A stretch of 62,082 bases of DNA, taken from contig BFEA01000049.1 of NCBI GenBank assembly GCA_003427395.1, positions 1,678,803-1,740,884 of the forward strand, in the 5' to 3' direction. The DNA comes from Chara braunii. Its lineage: Eukaryota > Streptophyta > Charophyceae > Charales > Characeae. The notes under the pieces are model-generated. The model had not been told where the DNA came from, did no database searches, and worked only from the letters and a program-made list of their open reading frames with translations. Of this stretch, positions 48,882 to 58,920 are shown in pieces. The translations under genes were made by a program, and so were the position numbers. Every line of letters begins with the position of its first letter. Position 1 is the stretch's first letter.

Positions 48882-49267
48882 TCTGTAACCTTTAGGCTGC
48901 CACCTATGACTATGTTAGTAGCAAGGGTACACCGATCTTGCTATGTGGGTATTCTTTGGGATGTGGATGCAAAAGGGGATCGATTCCTCATATTTTTCTC
49001 TCTGTTCGCCGCCTAATGATAATGGGTTTCATTTGGTTCAGCCTGTTGTGATTGAAAGCAGCAATGATGATCCATGCCAATTATTTCTTGACATACGCCT
49101 CATCCAGACATAATTCCCTGAAACTGACAACGATTCTGGGCTCGAATGCCATCGAAAGCGACGACTTGAGTCATAGAAAAGACTTGTATGGGGGTAAAAA
49201 TAGCAGGGAAAGTCTGCCTTAACTCCAAATGAGCCTTACGCTTGGTCAGTGGTAAGTGCAAGGATCC

Positions 49268-49860
49268 TTGGACACCCGTCTTATTGAGGGCTAGCCACTG
49301 ATAAGAGTAGCAGAGAAATTGTGCCTTATCAGTGACTAGTCTGATATAAGAGTTGTGAGGTTTCAAGGACACTTGCCTTATCATTAACCAACTTAACATT
49401 CTTTCCAGTGGTAAGAGTAAGCAAGGACCCTTGGACACCTGCCTTATTGAGGGCTAGCCACTGATAAGAGTGAGGTTTCAAGGACACCTGCCGTATCATT
49501 GATCAAACCTAACATTCTTTTCAATGGTAAGAGTAAGCAAGAACCCTTGGACACCCGCCTTATTGAGGGCTAGCCAGTGATAAGAGTAGCAAGGGAATCA
49601 TGTCTTATCAATGACTAGTCTGATATAAGAAGTTGTGAGGTTTCAAGGACACCTACCTTATCAATGAACATTTTAGGGCTTAGTAAGTGATAAGAGTAGT
49701 AAGGATCCTTGGGTATCCGCCTTATTGAGGGCTAGTCAGTGATAAGAGTAGCAGGGGAATCATGTCTTATCAGTGACTAGTCCAATATAAGAAGTAGCGA
49801 GGTTTCAAGGACACCTGCCTTATCAGTGGCTAACCATAGGATAAGCCTACCGTTAAATGT
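49268..49860 (+). repeat. 163-bp tandem repeat, four units
   Basis: The marker word TTGGACACC (TTGGGTATCC in the last) occurs at 49268, 49431, 49547 and 49709, giving spacings of 163, 116 and 162; the second unit has lost about 47 bp. Each unit contains CTTATTG...TGATAAG inverted words, and most contain CTTATCA...ATATAAG. Confidence 0.85.
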
Positions 49861-50466
49861 GCTTGGCACACAGGGGCCAAGGCCCACTAAGTTGTCTTTA
49901 TCAAACAAAGCTCCAGTAACAGATGGATATATCCTAAATGGTCTGTCGTGCCATCACTAATTTTCTCCACAATCAGCATTGTTCAGTTCTAACTAACTAT
50001 CTCTGATTCTACTGAAAGAGGATAAGTGAAATCTTGCCTCAGAGAAAGACTATCCATTTATCTTATTACTTTCCATGAGATTCTTTTCCGCAGGTTGGAT
50101 TGATGATGTGTGTTGGGAGAAGGAAAGGGACCTCAGATAGGATAATCCCAAAAGGGATAAGAATGAGATAGTGAAAAAAAGTATGGAGAATTGTGTGACA
50201 GTAAAAGGGGAGTGAATTATTATTCACTACCTGAAGCTGGAGGGCAACAGCCGAACCGATTAGTAAAGGGTAAGAGTCAGACAGAAGACACAAAGTCTAG
50301 AAGGGACTTACTAGATCTCAGTTAGGAAGAGAGATGTTGAGACTCTCTTGGACTGTGCTGTGTCTACAGGTTTCGCCTCTTGGAGAAGACTACGAAAGAA
50401 ATCCGTAAGGAACAACAAATTCTGTTATCTCTGGATAACAGGTCGATAGAACTCCGACTCAACTTC

Positions 50467-51064
50467 CACCACGGTTTGACACCCACACCTAAGACAAGAC
50501 CTAAGAAGGGAACACATAAATCTTCCCCCTGTATCTATGCCTAAATTGTCCAAATCACACTCAGGAGTCTTCAAAAGATGTGTGGGGCTGGGGTAAATGG
50601 AGTCAGGGTTAGGAAGGAATGTTATTTTCAAGGGTTTGGGGCGTGAGTGATATGCTATGAATGGATTAAAGGTTGACGCTTCTAGCGCATTTTGTGTCTG
50701 CATTTATATGTGTGTATGTGTTTTTCTGCATCTGCGCAGGTGTTGGACATTTGTACTGTCTCCTGAGTTTGGGATCTTCTGGAAATTCGGGCAAAGGGAC
50801 ACGACAATCGTGCAAGTGAGGTCCACCGCTCAGTCAGCTCTCCTGATTTACATATATACATATATCTATATATACTTGTGAATGGAGTCGTAGGCTGGTC
50901 GGTACCTAGGAAGTCATTTTGTCTGGGACTTCTTTTGAAGAATGAGAGATTACTAAGGGTTTGACTCTGGCATTTCCATAAGGTCAATTAAGGGGACATA
51001 GAGTCATTGTCACAGTTAGCTAAGCGTGGAAGACTGTCCGAGAAGTCAACCTGATTAGATAGTC
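50467..51064. other. No recognisable feature
   Basis: Between modular repeat A and an LTR-end fragment. Nothing supportable was found. Confidence 0.4.
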
Positions 51065-51404
51065 GGTCCGGAGAGTTAGCACCTCGGGGCTCCACATACG
51101 GGTCAGTCTTAAGGCGTTCTACCGCGCGTATGCCTATGCTACGGCGATCGAGAAAACGCCCTCGGCTGACCTACCTCTGCGATTGCATGTAAATTCCTTC
51201 GCACGTGGGCCAGTAGCTCAGCAGGGATACGCCCACCTAAGGGATGGTGACAGCTCCCGCAGGAGGAGGTAATGTTGTACCTCGCGGGATCCCTAACCTG
51301 TCGTAGGGAGTCGCGAGAGGTATAGCACGCGCGCACGGTCGGGGTGGTGTTTACGTTAAAGTGACAAAGGAAACTCCTGTGTGACACGGCTGTGAGGTCC
51401 GACA
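51065..51404 (+). repeat. LTR-end fragment related to the large minus-strand element
   Basis: AACGCCCTCGGCTGACC, CTCTGCGATTGCATGTAAA, GCAGGGATACGCCCACC and CTCCTGTGTGACACGG match, in order, the complement of 18314-18690. It lies on the + strand and ends at about CCGACA (51404). No primer site follows. Confidence 0.7.
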
Positions 51405-52596
51405 CCAAACTTTATTCGCGTCTAGGGTGTGGGACCGTCGCGCGCGACAGCGGGGTTAGTAAGAAGGGAGATAGGTAAAGAAGTTTGTGCGAGGACATAT
51501 GGTGAGTGAAGAACAAGGCGCAGCCGAAGATGTGAAGCTCGCTCATTCGTGAGCGATTGTGAGCAGGGAATGAGACACTTCCGGGGTTTGACCCCGGGCA
51601 AATCGAATAGCGAGATCAGATTTAGTAGAGGGTTAGTGGGTTGGGAGTTAGGAGAGAGGATTGTCGCGTGGAGGAGATGAGGCACGATGAAGATGGTGGA
51701 AGCAGACTCGAATAGCTCGCCCGTTGCTTCATGAGAACGGGCGAAGGGAAGTTCGGGTTGGGGATTTGGGGCATTAAGGAGCGATTGGCCAGGCTAGACT
51801 TTGGAAATAAGTGCTGCTTAGGCGGCGTAAGATGTATAGGTTGTGTGAGAGGACAGGTAGAGACTGAGGTTGGAGGCCATCCCGCAAGGGTAACGAAAAA
51901 ACTTACCTGTTAGTGGATGCGTAGCCCATCACACTCTTCAAAGTAGTGAAGCAGGCGAGTTGCAGGCTTGGAAACTACCTACTAACAGGGACGTCACTCA
52001 TCCCTTCGATTAAAGCAGTAAGGAGAGGATCGCGGGGGAAAGGCATGCCTATTAGCTTGTGTGTACCTGCCAGCCTGTGCGCTGTCGTTCGGTTGCCGGC
52101 ACTAGAGTAAGGGACCAGGATGCGAAGGTTACAAGCCACCTAGCTGACCGAGGTAGTGGCTAACTCGTTTGACAAAATTGCAGCAGTCAAGTTGCAACTC
52201 GCAAGGACTGCAGATTTGTCGTTGGTCGTATGTCACTTAGCCTGTCAATCTGTGCAGAAATAGGCCAACCGAGGAGGTGCAGGCTCGCTTGTGGCCAGTA
52301 TACTTCGGTTTACGAGCTAAAAAAGGGGTGTAGCTCGCTGAACTTGTCAACAAAAGTTGTCTGACTACAATTGACTAGACTGCAGCGCTTTGTGGCCGCC
52401 ATTGCGGGGCCCTGAGGAGCATCAAGGAACCAAGGCCCTATGTCACGAGTCTGAGTGCACCCTCCTTGGATCTGAGAGTCTCAAACTTACCTTCTTCTGT
52501 CCTTCTGACTCTAAATTTAGTCTATTGGTTACGAGAGGAAGGCGGCAGGCAGGATTGCAACCTGTAGGACTGCATCAAGACTCTGAGTCAGCCCAC
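51405..52596. other. No gene; includes an 8-bp-arm hairpin
   Basis: CGCCCGTT/AACGGGCG arms at about 51718-51743. Otherwise nothing supportable. Confidence 0.4.
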
Positions 52597-52906
52597 CGAT
52601 TGCGGGAGCTCTGCTGGAACCTAGGCGAGGTTCTGCAGGCATGGAACTATCAGGTAATCCAATCTTCTATCTGTATGACCTCATTATACCCATGTTTGCT
52701 TATCTCTCTTTAGTTTAACTGATGTATGCATGAGATTGCCCCTATGACTTTGCTTTCTTTCAGGACTTAATCAGAATGAATGAAAGGAATGTATGAGAGT
52801 AAAGCATAAGTTCCATTTTTATTTTGATTGAATGCAGACAAAGGGATGAACTAGGGGAAGGTGGGAGGAAGGCAGACTACGTGCGTTTGACCGGGTCAGC
52901 CAAGAA

Positions 52907-53556
52907 CTGAGCATTGTTTTTAAGCTGAATGACCCAGGGTTATGTTTATTTGGCTATTTTCTGAAGGATCAGGCATTGTTTCTAAGCCGAATGGTTTGGT
53001 TGCTGTGTTTAATTTCAGAGGTTTTGCCTGAATTGGAGAGTTTAAGTTCTTGTTTTATTCTGAGGGAGGATTTTGGTATAAGGTTGAGCATTGTTTCTAA
53101 GTTGAATGGTTTAGCCTGAAAACCACGCACTTAAGTATAAATTGAGTCTAAAAGAAAGTACTTTACTTATATTTGCATGTGAACTGACAACTGGGCATTG
53201 TTTCCAAGCCGAATGGTCCAGCGCTAAGCCATATTACTAAGAAGAGAAGGGAAAGCGCTAAGCCATATTACTAAGACGAGAAGGGAAATCACATAGTATA
53301 ATTGGAAGTAATTTGGGCAAGTTGAACATTGTTTCCAAACCGAATGGTTCAGTCCCCTGCCCATATGTGCATTTCTTTTGAGAACAAAGTCAGAGAGCAA
53401 CTAAATTTTAGATATTAAACAGTCTAGGGTGGCTAGGCATTGTTTTCAAGCCGAATGGTCTAGTCAAATGTCCAAAGACTAGAGAAGTAGTAGTGCAACT
53501 TATTCGCGTATATCTTAAGGCACGCTAGACATTGTTTCCAAGCCGAATGGTCTAGC
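52907..53556 (+). repeat. Array of seven co-varying stem-loops
   Basis: The core (G/A)CATT - 12-nt loop - AATG recurs with its first base at 52911, 52973, 53088, 53195, 53326, 53437 and 53529 (spacing 62 to 131). The loop is GTTTCCAAGCCG or a close variant. Each core is flanked by an outer helix of about 5-8 bp that differs between copies but still pairs, with one unpaired 3' base (G in six copies, A in the first). Sequence between cores is not conserved. Confidence 0.8.
53221..53288 (+). repeat. 34-bp direct duplication
   Basis: 53221-53254 and 53255-53288 are nearly identical and sit between the fourth and fifth hairpins of the array. Confidence 0.85.
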
Positions 53557-53879
53557 ATTATGTCATATGTAAGTTGGGTATAAGGGTTGAATTACTTGAG
53601 GATTCCTGAACTATCTTATATGAGTTGACTTTGGGATGGTGAGAGTAATTACCTTTGTGGTTTGACCTGCATGTGACTGAGTGCGATTACTACTTAGTGT
53701 GAGTTTCAGTTTGATAGGTAGTTGCTTTAGTTGCTCGCCACGTGCTAGAGTCATAGGAGGTAGTTTCAATTCCTGCATTTTTTAAGTTAGGTTTATTTTT
53801 ACTTAGGCCGATTTCTGCATTTTCTGGGATCATTTCTTATACTTGGTCTTGTATAAATCTTGGTAAGCCACTTTTTCTG

Positions 53880-54420
53880 CAGGAAGCGCTGTCGAAATTT
53901 CTACAAAACCAAGGAGTTAGTTAGATTTTGTTTTTTTCAGGGTATAGTTTTTCTGACGTTTTGGCTTCGTAAAAATGTGGAAAACCTCATTTTTTAAAGG
54001 GAATGCTACCCAAATTTTTGATAATTCAGGGAGTTAGACAAAATTAAACCTTGAGAAGTCAAAGTCATTTTAGATTCTGAACTTAGCTTTGTATAAATCT
54101 TGGAATAACACTTTCTCTACGGGAAGCGCTGCCAAAATTTTTACAAATCTAAAGAGTTAAGTTAAATCTCGTCATAGTTGAACTCAGGTCTTGTTCTCAG
54201 TTCATATCTGACTTAGTATAAATCTGGGAAGTCTACCTTTCTAAAGGAAGTGCTGCCCAAATTTTTACTAATTTAAGGAGTTAGACAAAATTTGACTTTC
54301 CATAATTAAAGATTGTTTTTGCTTTCATATTTGAGTTAGTATAAATTCTGCGAATGCGCTTATCCTACGGGGAGTGTTGCCGAAATTTTTTTAGTTTAGA
54401 GGAGTTATATTATATTATGA
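53880..54420 (+). repeat. Five copies of a GGGAAGCGCTGCCGAAATTT-type motif
   Basis: Copies begin near 53880, 53997, 54118, 54244 and 54377. Each is preceded by a GTATAAATCTTGG-like segment (GTAAAAATGTGG in the second) and followed by AAGGAGTTAGA-like DNA. The core also occurs three times in the Gypsy-2 leader. Confidence 0.75.
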
Positions 54421-54730
54421 CAGGCAGCAATTTTGGTAATCCACCCTGAATAGGGAAGGTTCTGCCAAAGGTCTACCATTTCTTTGGATACTTGCTTAGA
54501 GGTAGACTTAGGCATAGTTAATTAGGATGATTTGAGTGAGATCGTTTTATGGGGATTATTCTCCAGGGACTTATAGGTTAGCTTGGGGGATTGACATGTC
54601 ATGTGTTACAAGTCCGCTTGATCGATTGATTCAAGATCAGGGCTAGATTCAGCTTGATCCCCGAAGGGTCATCCTCTGTTATCACTGATAACAGGTCGGT
54701 TGTCGATTCGTCGGTCTACAACTCAACTTC

Positions 54731-55469
54731 ACTTCACCCTCGAATACTCAACCTAAAAGGCTCTAGCCCGGGTGCTTTTTATTGTTTTATTAAGGTTTTC
54801 ACCCGGACTTTTATTGAATGGTCATTTAACAAATATGTATCTATGTTAGGTGTTCGCGTGGCCGGAGAGGGCCCACGCTTAAGGATTAAATAGGGGTTGA
54901 GATTGAGAAAAAAGAAAACCCCGCTTTATTGTTGAAAGCTTCTTAAAGATTTTTTAGTCGGACGTTGGTCCTAGGCCCGGGTTCAAGGTCCTTGTCCAGG
55001 ACATCCCAGGTCCTAGACTCTGCATGAAAGGGATCTCCCCCCCCGCAAAGCCGAATTGCCCTGCCTGCCGATACACCTAGCCTGAAAGTCGAAGGTGTCG
55101 CGGCGGCCGCACGGCTATCGACACGACTGCTTGCGTATTCATGCATTGCTAGTCGACATGGGAAGGCCCTGCGTCCACGCGGTTTTATACAAAGTCTCGC
55201 ACATGACACCTGTCCGACTTCCGCATCGAAGAGGTATGGGATGACTCCTAAGGGACCAAGAGTGTTGTCGCGTTGTCTGTCCAGTGTCGTTCTGTATATG
55301 CATATGTATGTGTGTGTGTGTGTATTTTTATTTTTATGTTCTTTATAGTTGTGTGTGCGTGGCATGTGGGATGCGTCCTAGTCGATCGGCGACGAGTCGC
55401 GCTTGGGACCTCCGCCTCCCAAGATGTCGGTTCGCATGCGGGTCCGATAGAGGCGTAATACCGCGTGTA
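54731..55469. other. No recognisable gene
   Basis: A CCCGGGT... segment and a short (GT)n near 55310. The complement has a 140-codon frame without known motifs (54943-55365). Confidence 0.4.
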
Positions 55470-55799
55470 CCCCCTGTGCTACAGCGAACGAGAAACGCCC
55501 TCGGCTGGTTCACCTCTGCGATTGCAACTGAGTAGCTTTCATATTGTGGACTGGTAGCTCGGCAGGGATACGCCCACCGAAGGGAGGTGACAACTCCCGT
55601 AAGGTGGAGGTAAGTTGTGCCTTGCGTAAGCCCTATCTTGTCGTAGGGGCTCGCGAGAGGTATGGCTGACACACTCGGCCGGAGCGGCTTGCGGAAGCTC
55701 CATTATGTATTTGCGACGAGGATTAAGACCAACTCCTGCGTGACGCGGTCGGGAGGGTCCCGCGCTGCCTTGTGCGGTGCCGGACCGATGTGCTTGACA
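55470..55799 (+). repeat. LTR-end fragment, second copy
   Basis: It parallels 51065-51404 and the complement of 18314-18690 (AACGCCCTCGGCTGG, CTCTGCGATTGCAA, GCAGGGATACGCCCACC, ACTCCTGCGTGACGCGG). It ends CTTGACA at 55799, directly abutting the second copy of the hairpin-rich module. Confidence 0.7.
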
Positions 55800-56113
55800 A
55801 CGCACCACAAAAAATGGAATTACCGCTCGCCGCGCCGTTAAAACCGGTACAATGGCTTCCGTGTGGCATCACCGCGTGATCACACCTCCAAAATGATTGA
55901 TTCACAGTGCCACAAAAATCTAGCACATTGCCCCTATAAAAAAAAATGTCGACGTGCCGCCAACTTCGACAGCATAATCCCACTGGATACACTGTCGTTG
56001 TCGTGCTGCTGATCGAGCAACACTTCCCCACACTCACATAAAAAAAAAAAAAAAGCACTGTCGTTGCGCGACAATCCAACAACATTCTCCCCACTAATAG
56101 AGCAGCTATCACC

Positions 56114-56386
56114 GTGCTAAAAAAAAGGTTGCCGCCGAGTCAAAATTTCGGCAGCGTAACCCCCGACAAACCTTTGTTGCTTGCCTCACCGTCCAACCTT
56201 CACGCAGCCCACAGGCCGCGGCCCACAGGCTGTCGCCCTTCTCCTCCTCCAACTCACTACAAAACTTCAGCAGCGTCTTCCCTCACCTTGCAGACCTCCA
56301 ACTTTCCACCAGCAGCACCGCCCCACAGTAGCAGCCAAGCAGTATTCACTCAAGTGAATGGCCCAACAACACTACCACAAGTGTGA
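56114..56386 (+). CDS. Second copy of the Pro/Ser-rich ORF (doubtful)
   Basis: Ninety codons, the counterpart of 21570-21857, with five fewer codons in a CCA/GCA-rich stretch and GTG at the start position. The next in-frame ATG is lacking, so translation is questionable. Confidence 0.15.
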   Translation: MLKKRLPPSQNFGSVTPDKPLLLASPSNLHAAHRPRPTGCRPSPPPTHYKTSAASSLTLQTSNFPPAAPPHSSSQAVFTQVNGPTTLPQV

Positions 56387-57315
56387 GGTTGCTGGGTAGA
56401 GCGCTGACTTTTATAGCCAGCCGAAGGCATGTGGGCAGGTGCTATGTCCACAGCCACGCGAAATTCGTCAGTGCTTCTGGCCCTTGATCTAAGTCAATGG
56501 TCAGGAGCTAGGTGCCTTGGTTTTCCCCTAGGGGAACCAAGGTCATCCATTCCCTGAAGCATCTGGCCTTCCCTGCAGGCCACATGCTCTAGGAAATGGT
56601 TGTACCCAGCCAGACTGCAGCCTGTTCATAAAAATGAACAAGCGCAGTCTCTTCACCCTTAGAACCTTCTACCCTGTATCTATTCCACTCCCCCGGCCAT
56701 ATACGTGGCCATTTCCTTTTTTTTTTTCCTACCTTACTTTTTTTTTTCTTTTTTTTTCTTTCCTTTTACCTTTCTTGTCCCCTCGTTTCTCTATGTAGGG
56801 GGCAACTCGCCGTTCAAAATGAACGGTCGCACCCTCCTCTCAGTCATTTCATAGAGTCGAACTAGAGTCAAGCTCAGCAAAGGTCAAAGCCCCGCGGGCC
56901 CGTACCTAGCATAAGGAGAGCCCCAGATCCAGGTGTCCGTTCGCAGCTCATTCCCAAGCGAACGGGCGTGCATGGTGCTTTCCGTGATAAAAAGACCGAC
57001 AACAAAAATATCCAAAAGTCGAAAAAACACAAAATTTAAAGAAAAAACGGGAAAGGAAAAAAAAAAAAAAAGGAAAACAAAAAAACGAAAAGGAAAAAAC
57101 TTACCTTAACCGTCGTGGCGGTCCGTGAAAACGACACCACTCCACACCCTCAAGGGACTAAAACCCCTGTCTCATTTAATCGCGCAATATGGCGCATGCT
57201 TTTCCCCAACATCCATCATGCGTCTGTATCTGGCGCAGTTCGGGTGCCAGATTCAGGTGCGTTGTCACCAGTCTTTGCCCGTTCGACCAACGGGCGTGGA
57301 CTCAACTCGTAGGAC

Positions 57316-57499
<184 letters not shown>

Positions 57500-58486
57500 G
57501 CATACACAGAGTGTAGTACTGTAAATTCTCACGTTTTAGCAGTACGTTCATTCGATTTTGGTCTCTTTGTCGAAAGAAGTATCAACCCGTTCGTCAAAAC
57601 GAACGGGTACCTCACAAAAGAAGAAAGAAAAGGAAAATATACAAATTGAAGAATCTTCAAAACATCTAACTGAAAAAAAAATAAGCAAAAAAAAATAAAA
57701 AATAAAAAAAATAAAAAATCAAAAAACACCTTAAAAAAAAAAAACAACCGGCTGCCCGTTTACAACGGCCGCCTGCAGCAACTCTCGGAAGTCCCCATTC
57801 ACTTTCAGTAGCGCCATGTGGCGCTCTGGCTTTAGTTAGTTTTTTTTTTTTCCTAGCTATTTCCCGTTGGCCTATCCCAACAGTTGCTCTCCACAGACTA
57901 CAGAAATGCAAATCTGAGTTCGAGTCCTGATGAACTCGAACAGGTTTGGACCATTCCTCGATTTGTGTGTGTCATCCTTGAGCAGGGGTCATGCTGAACT
58001 CGGCGCGGCAGACAAAAGCCGCACGATCTTGAAGATCGCACAGTGTCGGGACTGGTGAGTCTCGAATGACTTCCCATCACTCGAGAGATTGTATACGGCC
58101 GATTTGTGCACGACAGAGAAAACCGAAGGCAAGAAGGACGGAGGGATCAAGGCATGAGCACAGACACTAGGGAGCTAGAGGCTGCGCAAAGTCGTCGAGA
58201 CCCCTGAACTTGGAAGAAATTGTCAGTGCAGGAAGCAGTAAAAGGACCGAAAGAAAATAGTGAACGTGATCCTTCCCCCGAAACGGAGGACCGCCAGAAA
58301 AATGGTAGTAACATAGGATGTGCACCGCAAAAGGAGAAAAGAAGCAGAAAAGGATAGGACGTAAGGCGCCGGAACGAGAAAATGTAGTCGGGCTAAGTAG
58401 GTCACTAGGACGCAGCGGCAAGAGGTCCAAGGGGGCCACAGGCCAAACAAGGACCCGTGTCCGGGGAGGCCAACGGCGAGACAGAG

Positions 58487-58920
58487 TGTCGGGAACCACG
58501 TGAGACCAAGAGAATAGGTGGTACCGACGGGACAAAGTGTCGGGGACCACGTGAGACCAAGAGAAGACATGGTACCGGCGGGGCAAAGTGTCGGGGACTA
58601 CGTGAGACCAAGAAAAGACATGGTACCGGCAGGACAAAGTACCGGGGACCACGTGAGACCAAAAAAAGATGTGGTGCCGGCGGGACAAAGTGTCGGGGAC
58701 CACGTGAGACCAAGAAAAGATGTGGTACCGGTGTGACAAAGTGTCGGGGACCACGTGGCACCAGGCAAAAATGCGGTATTAGCACTGGACTAGTGACGGG
58801 GACCATAGGGGACTAAGCAAAAATTGCGGTACCAGCGGGACCACCAGCGGGACGGGTACCGGCGGGACAAAGTGTCGGGGACCAACGTGGGACAAGCGGC
58901 GGGGACCCGTGACGTCCCAA
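58487..58920 (+). repeat. 51-bp tandem repeat with CACGTG boxes
   Basis: Units start at 58487, 58538, 58589, 58640, 58691 and 58742, exactly 51 bp apart, followed by degenerate units to about 58920. Five of six regular units carry CACGTG and the third has TACGTG. Since 51 is 17 codons, long open frames appear on both strands (58457-58816 +, 58167-58754 -) encoding 17-residue repeats. Confidence 0.9.

Larger units (their letters stand above)
48782..50466 (+). repeat. Modular noncoding repeat, member A
   Basis: It starts CGATTGCGGGAGCTCTGC with a two-part hairpin (arms 48794-48800/48823-48829 and 48802-48807/48813-48818, loop AGGCG). It ends with a hairpin at 50422-50441 (8-bp arms CTGTTATC/GATAACAG) followed by GGTCG and CTCAACTTC. 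Member B at 52597-54730 has the same two ends. The middle holds a 163-bp tandem array. No ORF is recognisable. Member limits are approximate. Confidence 0.6.
52597..54730 (+). repeat. Modular noncoding repeat, member B
   Basis: Same start as member A (CGATTGCGGGAGCTCTGC) with hairpin arms 52617-52622/52628-52633 around the identical loop AGGCG, and same end hairpin (54676-54694). The middle is unrelated to that of A: an array of seven hairpins (52907-53556), then five copies of a GCTGCCGAAATTT motif (53880-54420). Confidence 0.6.
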
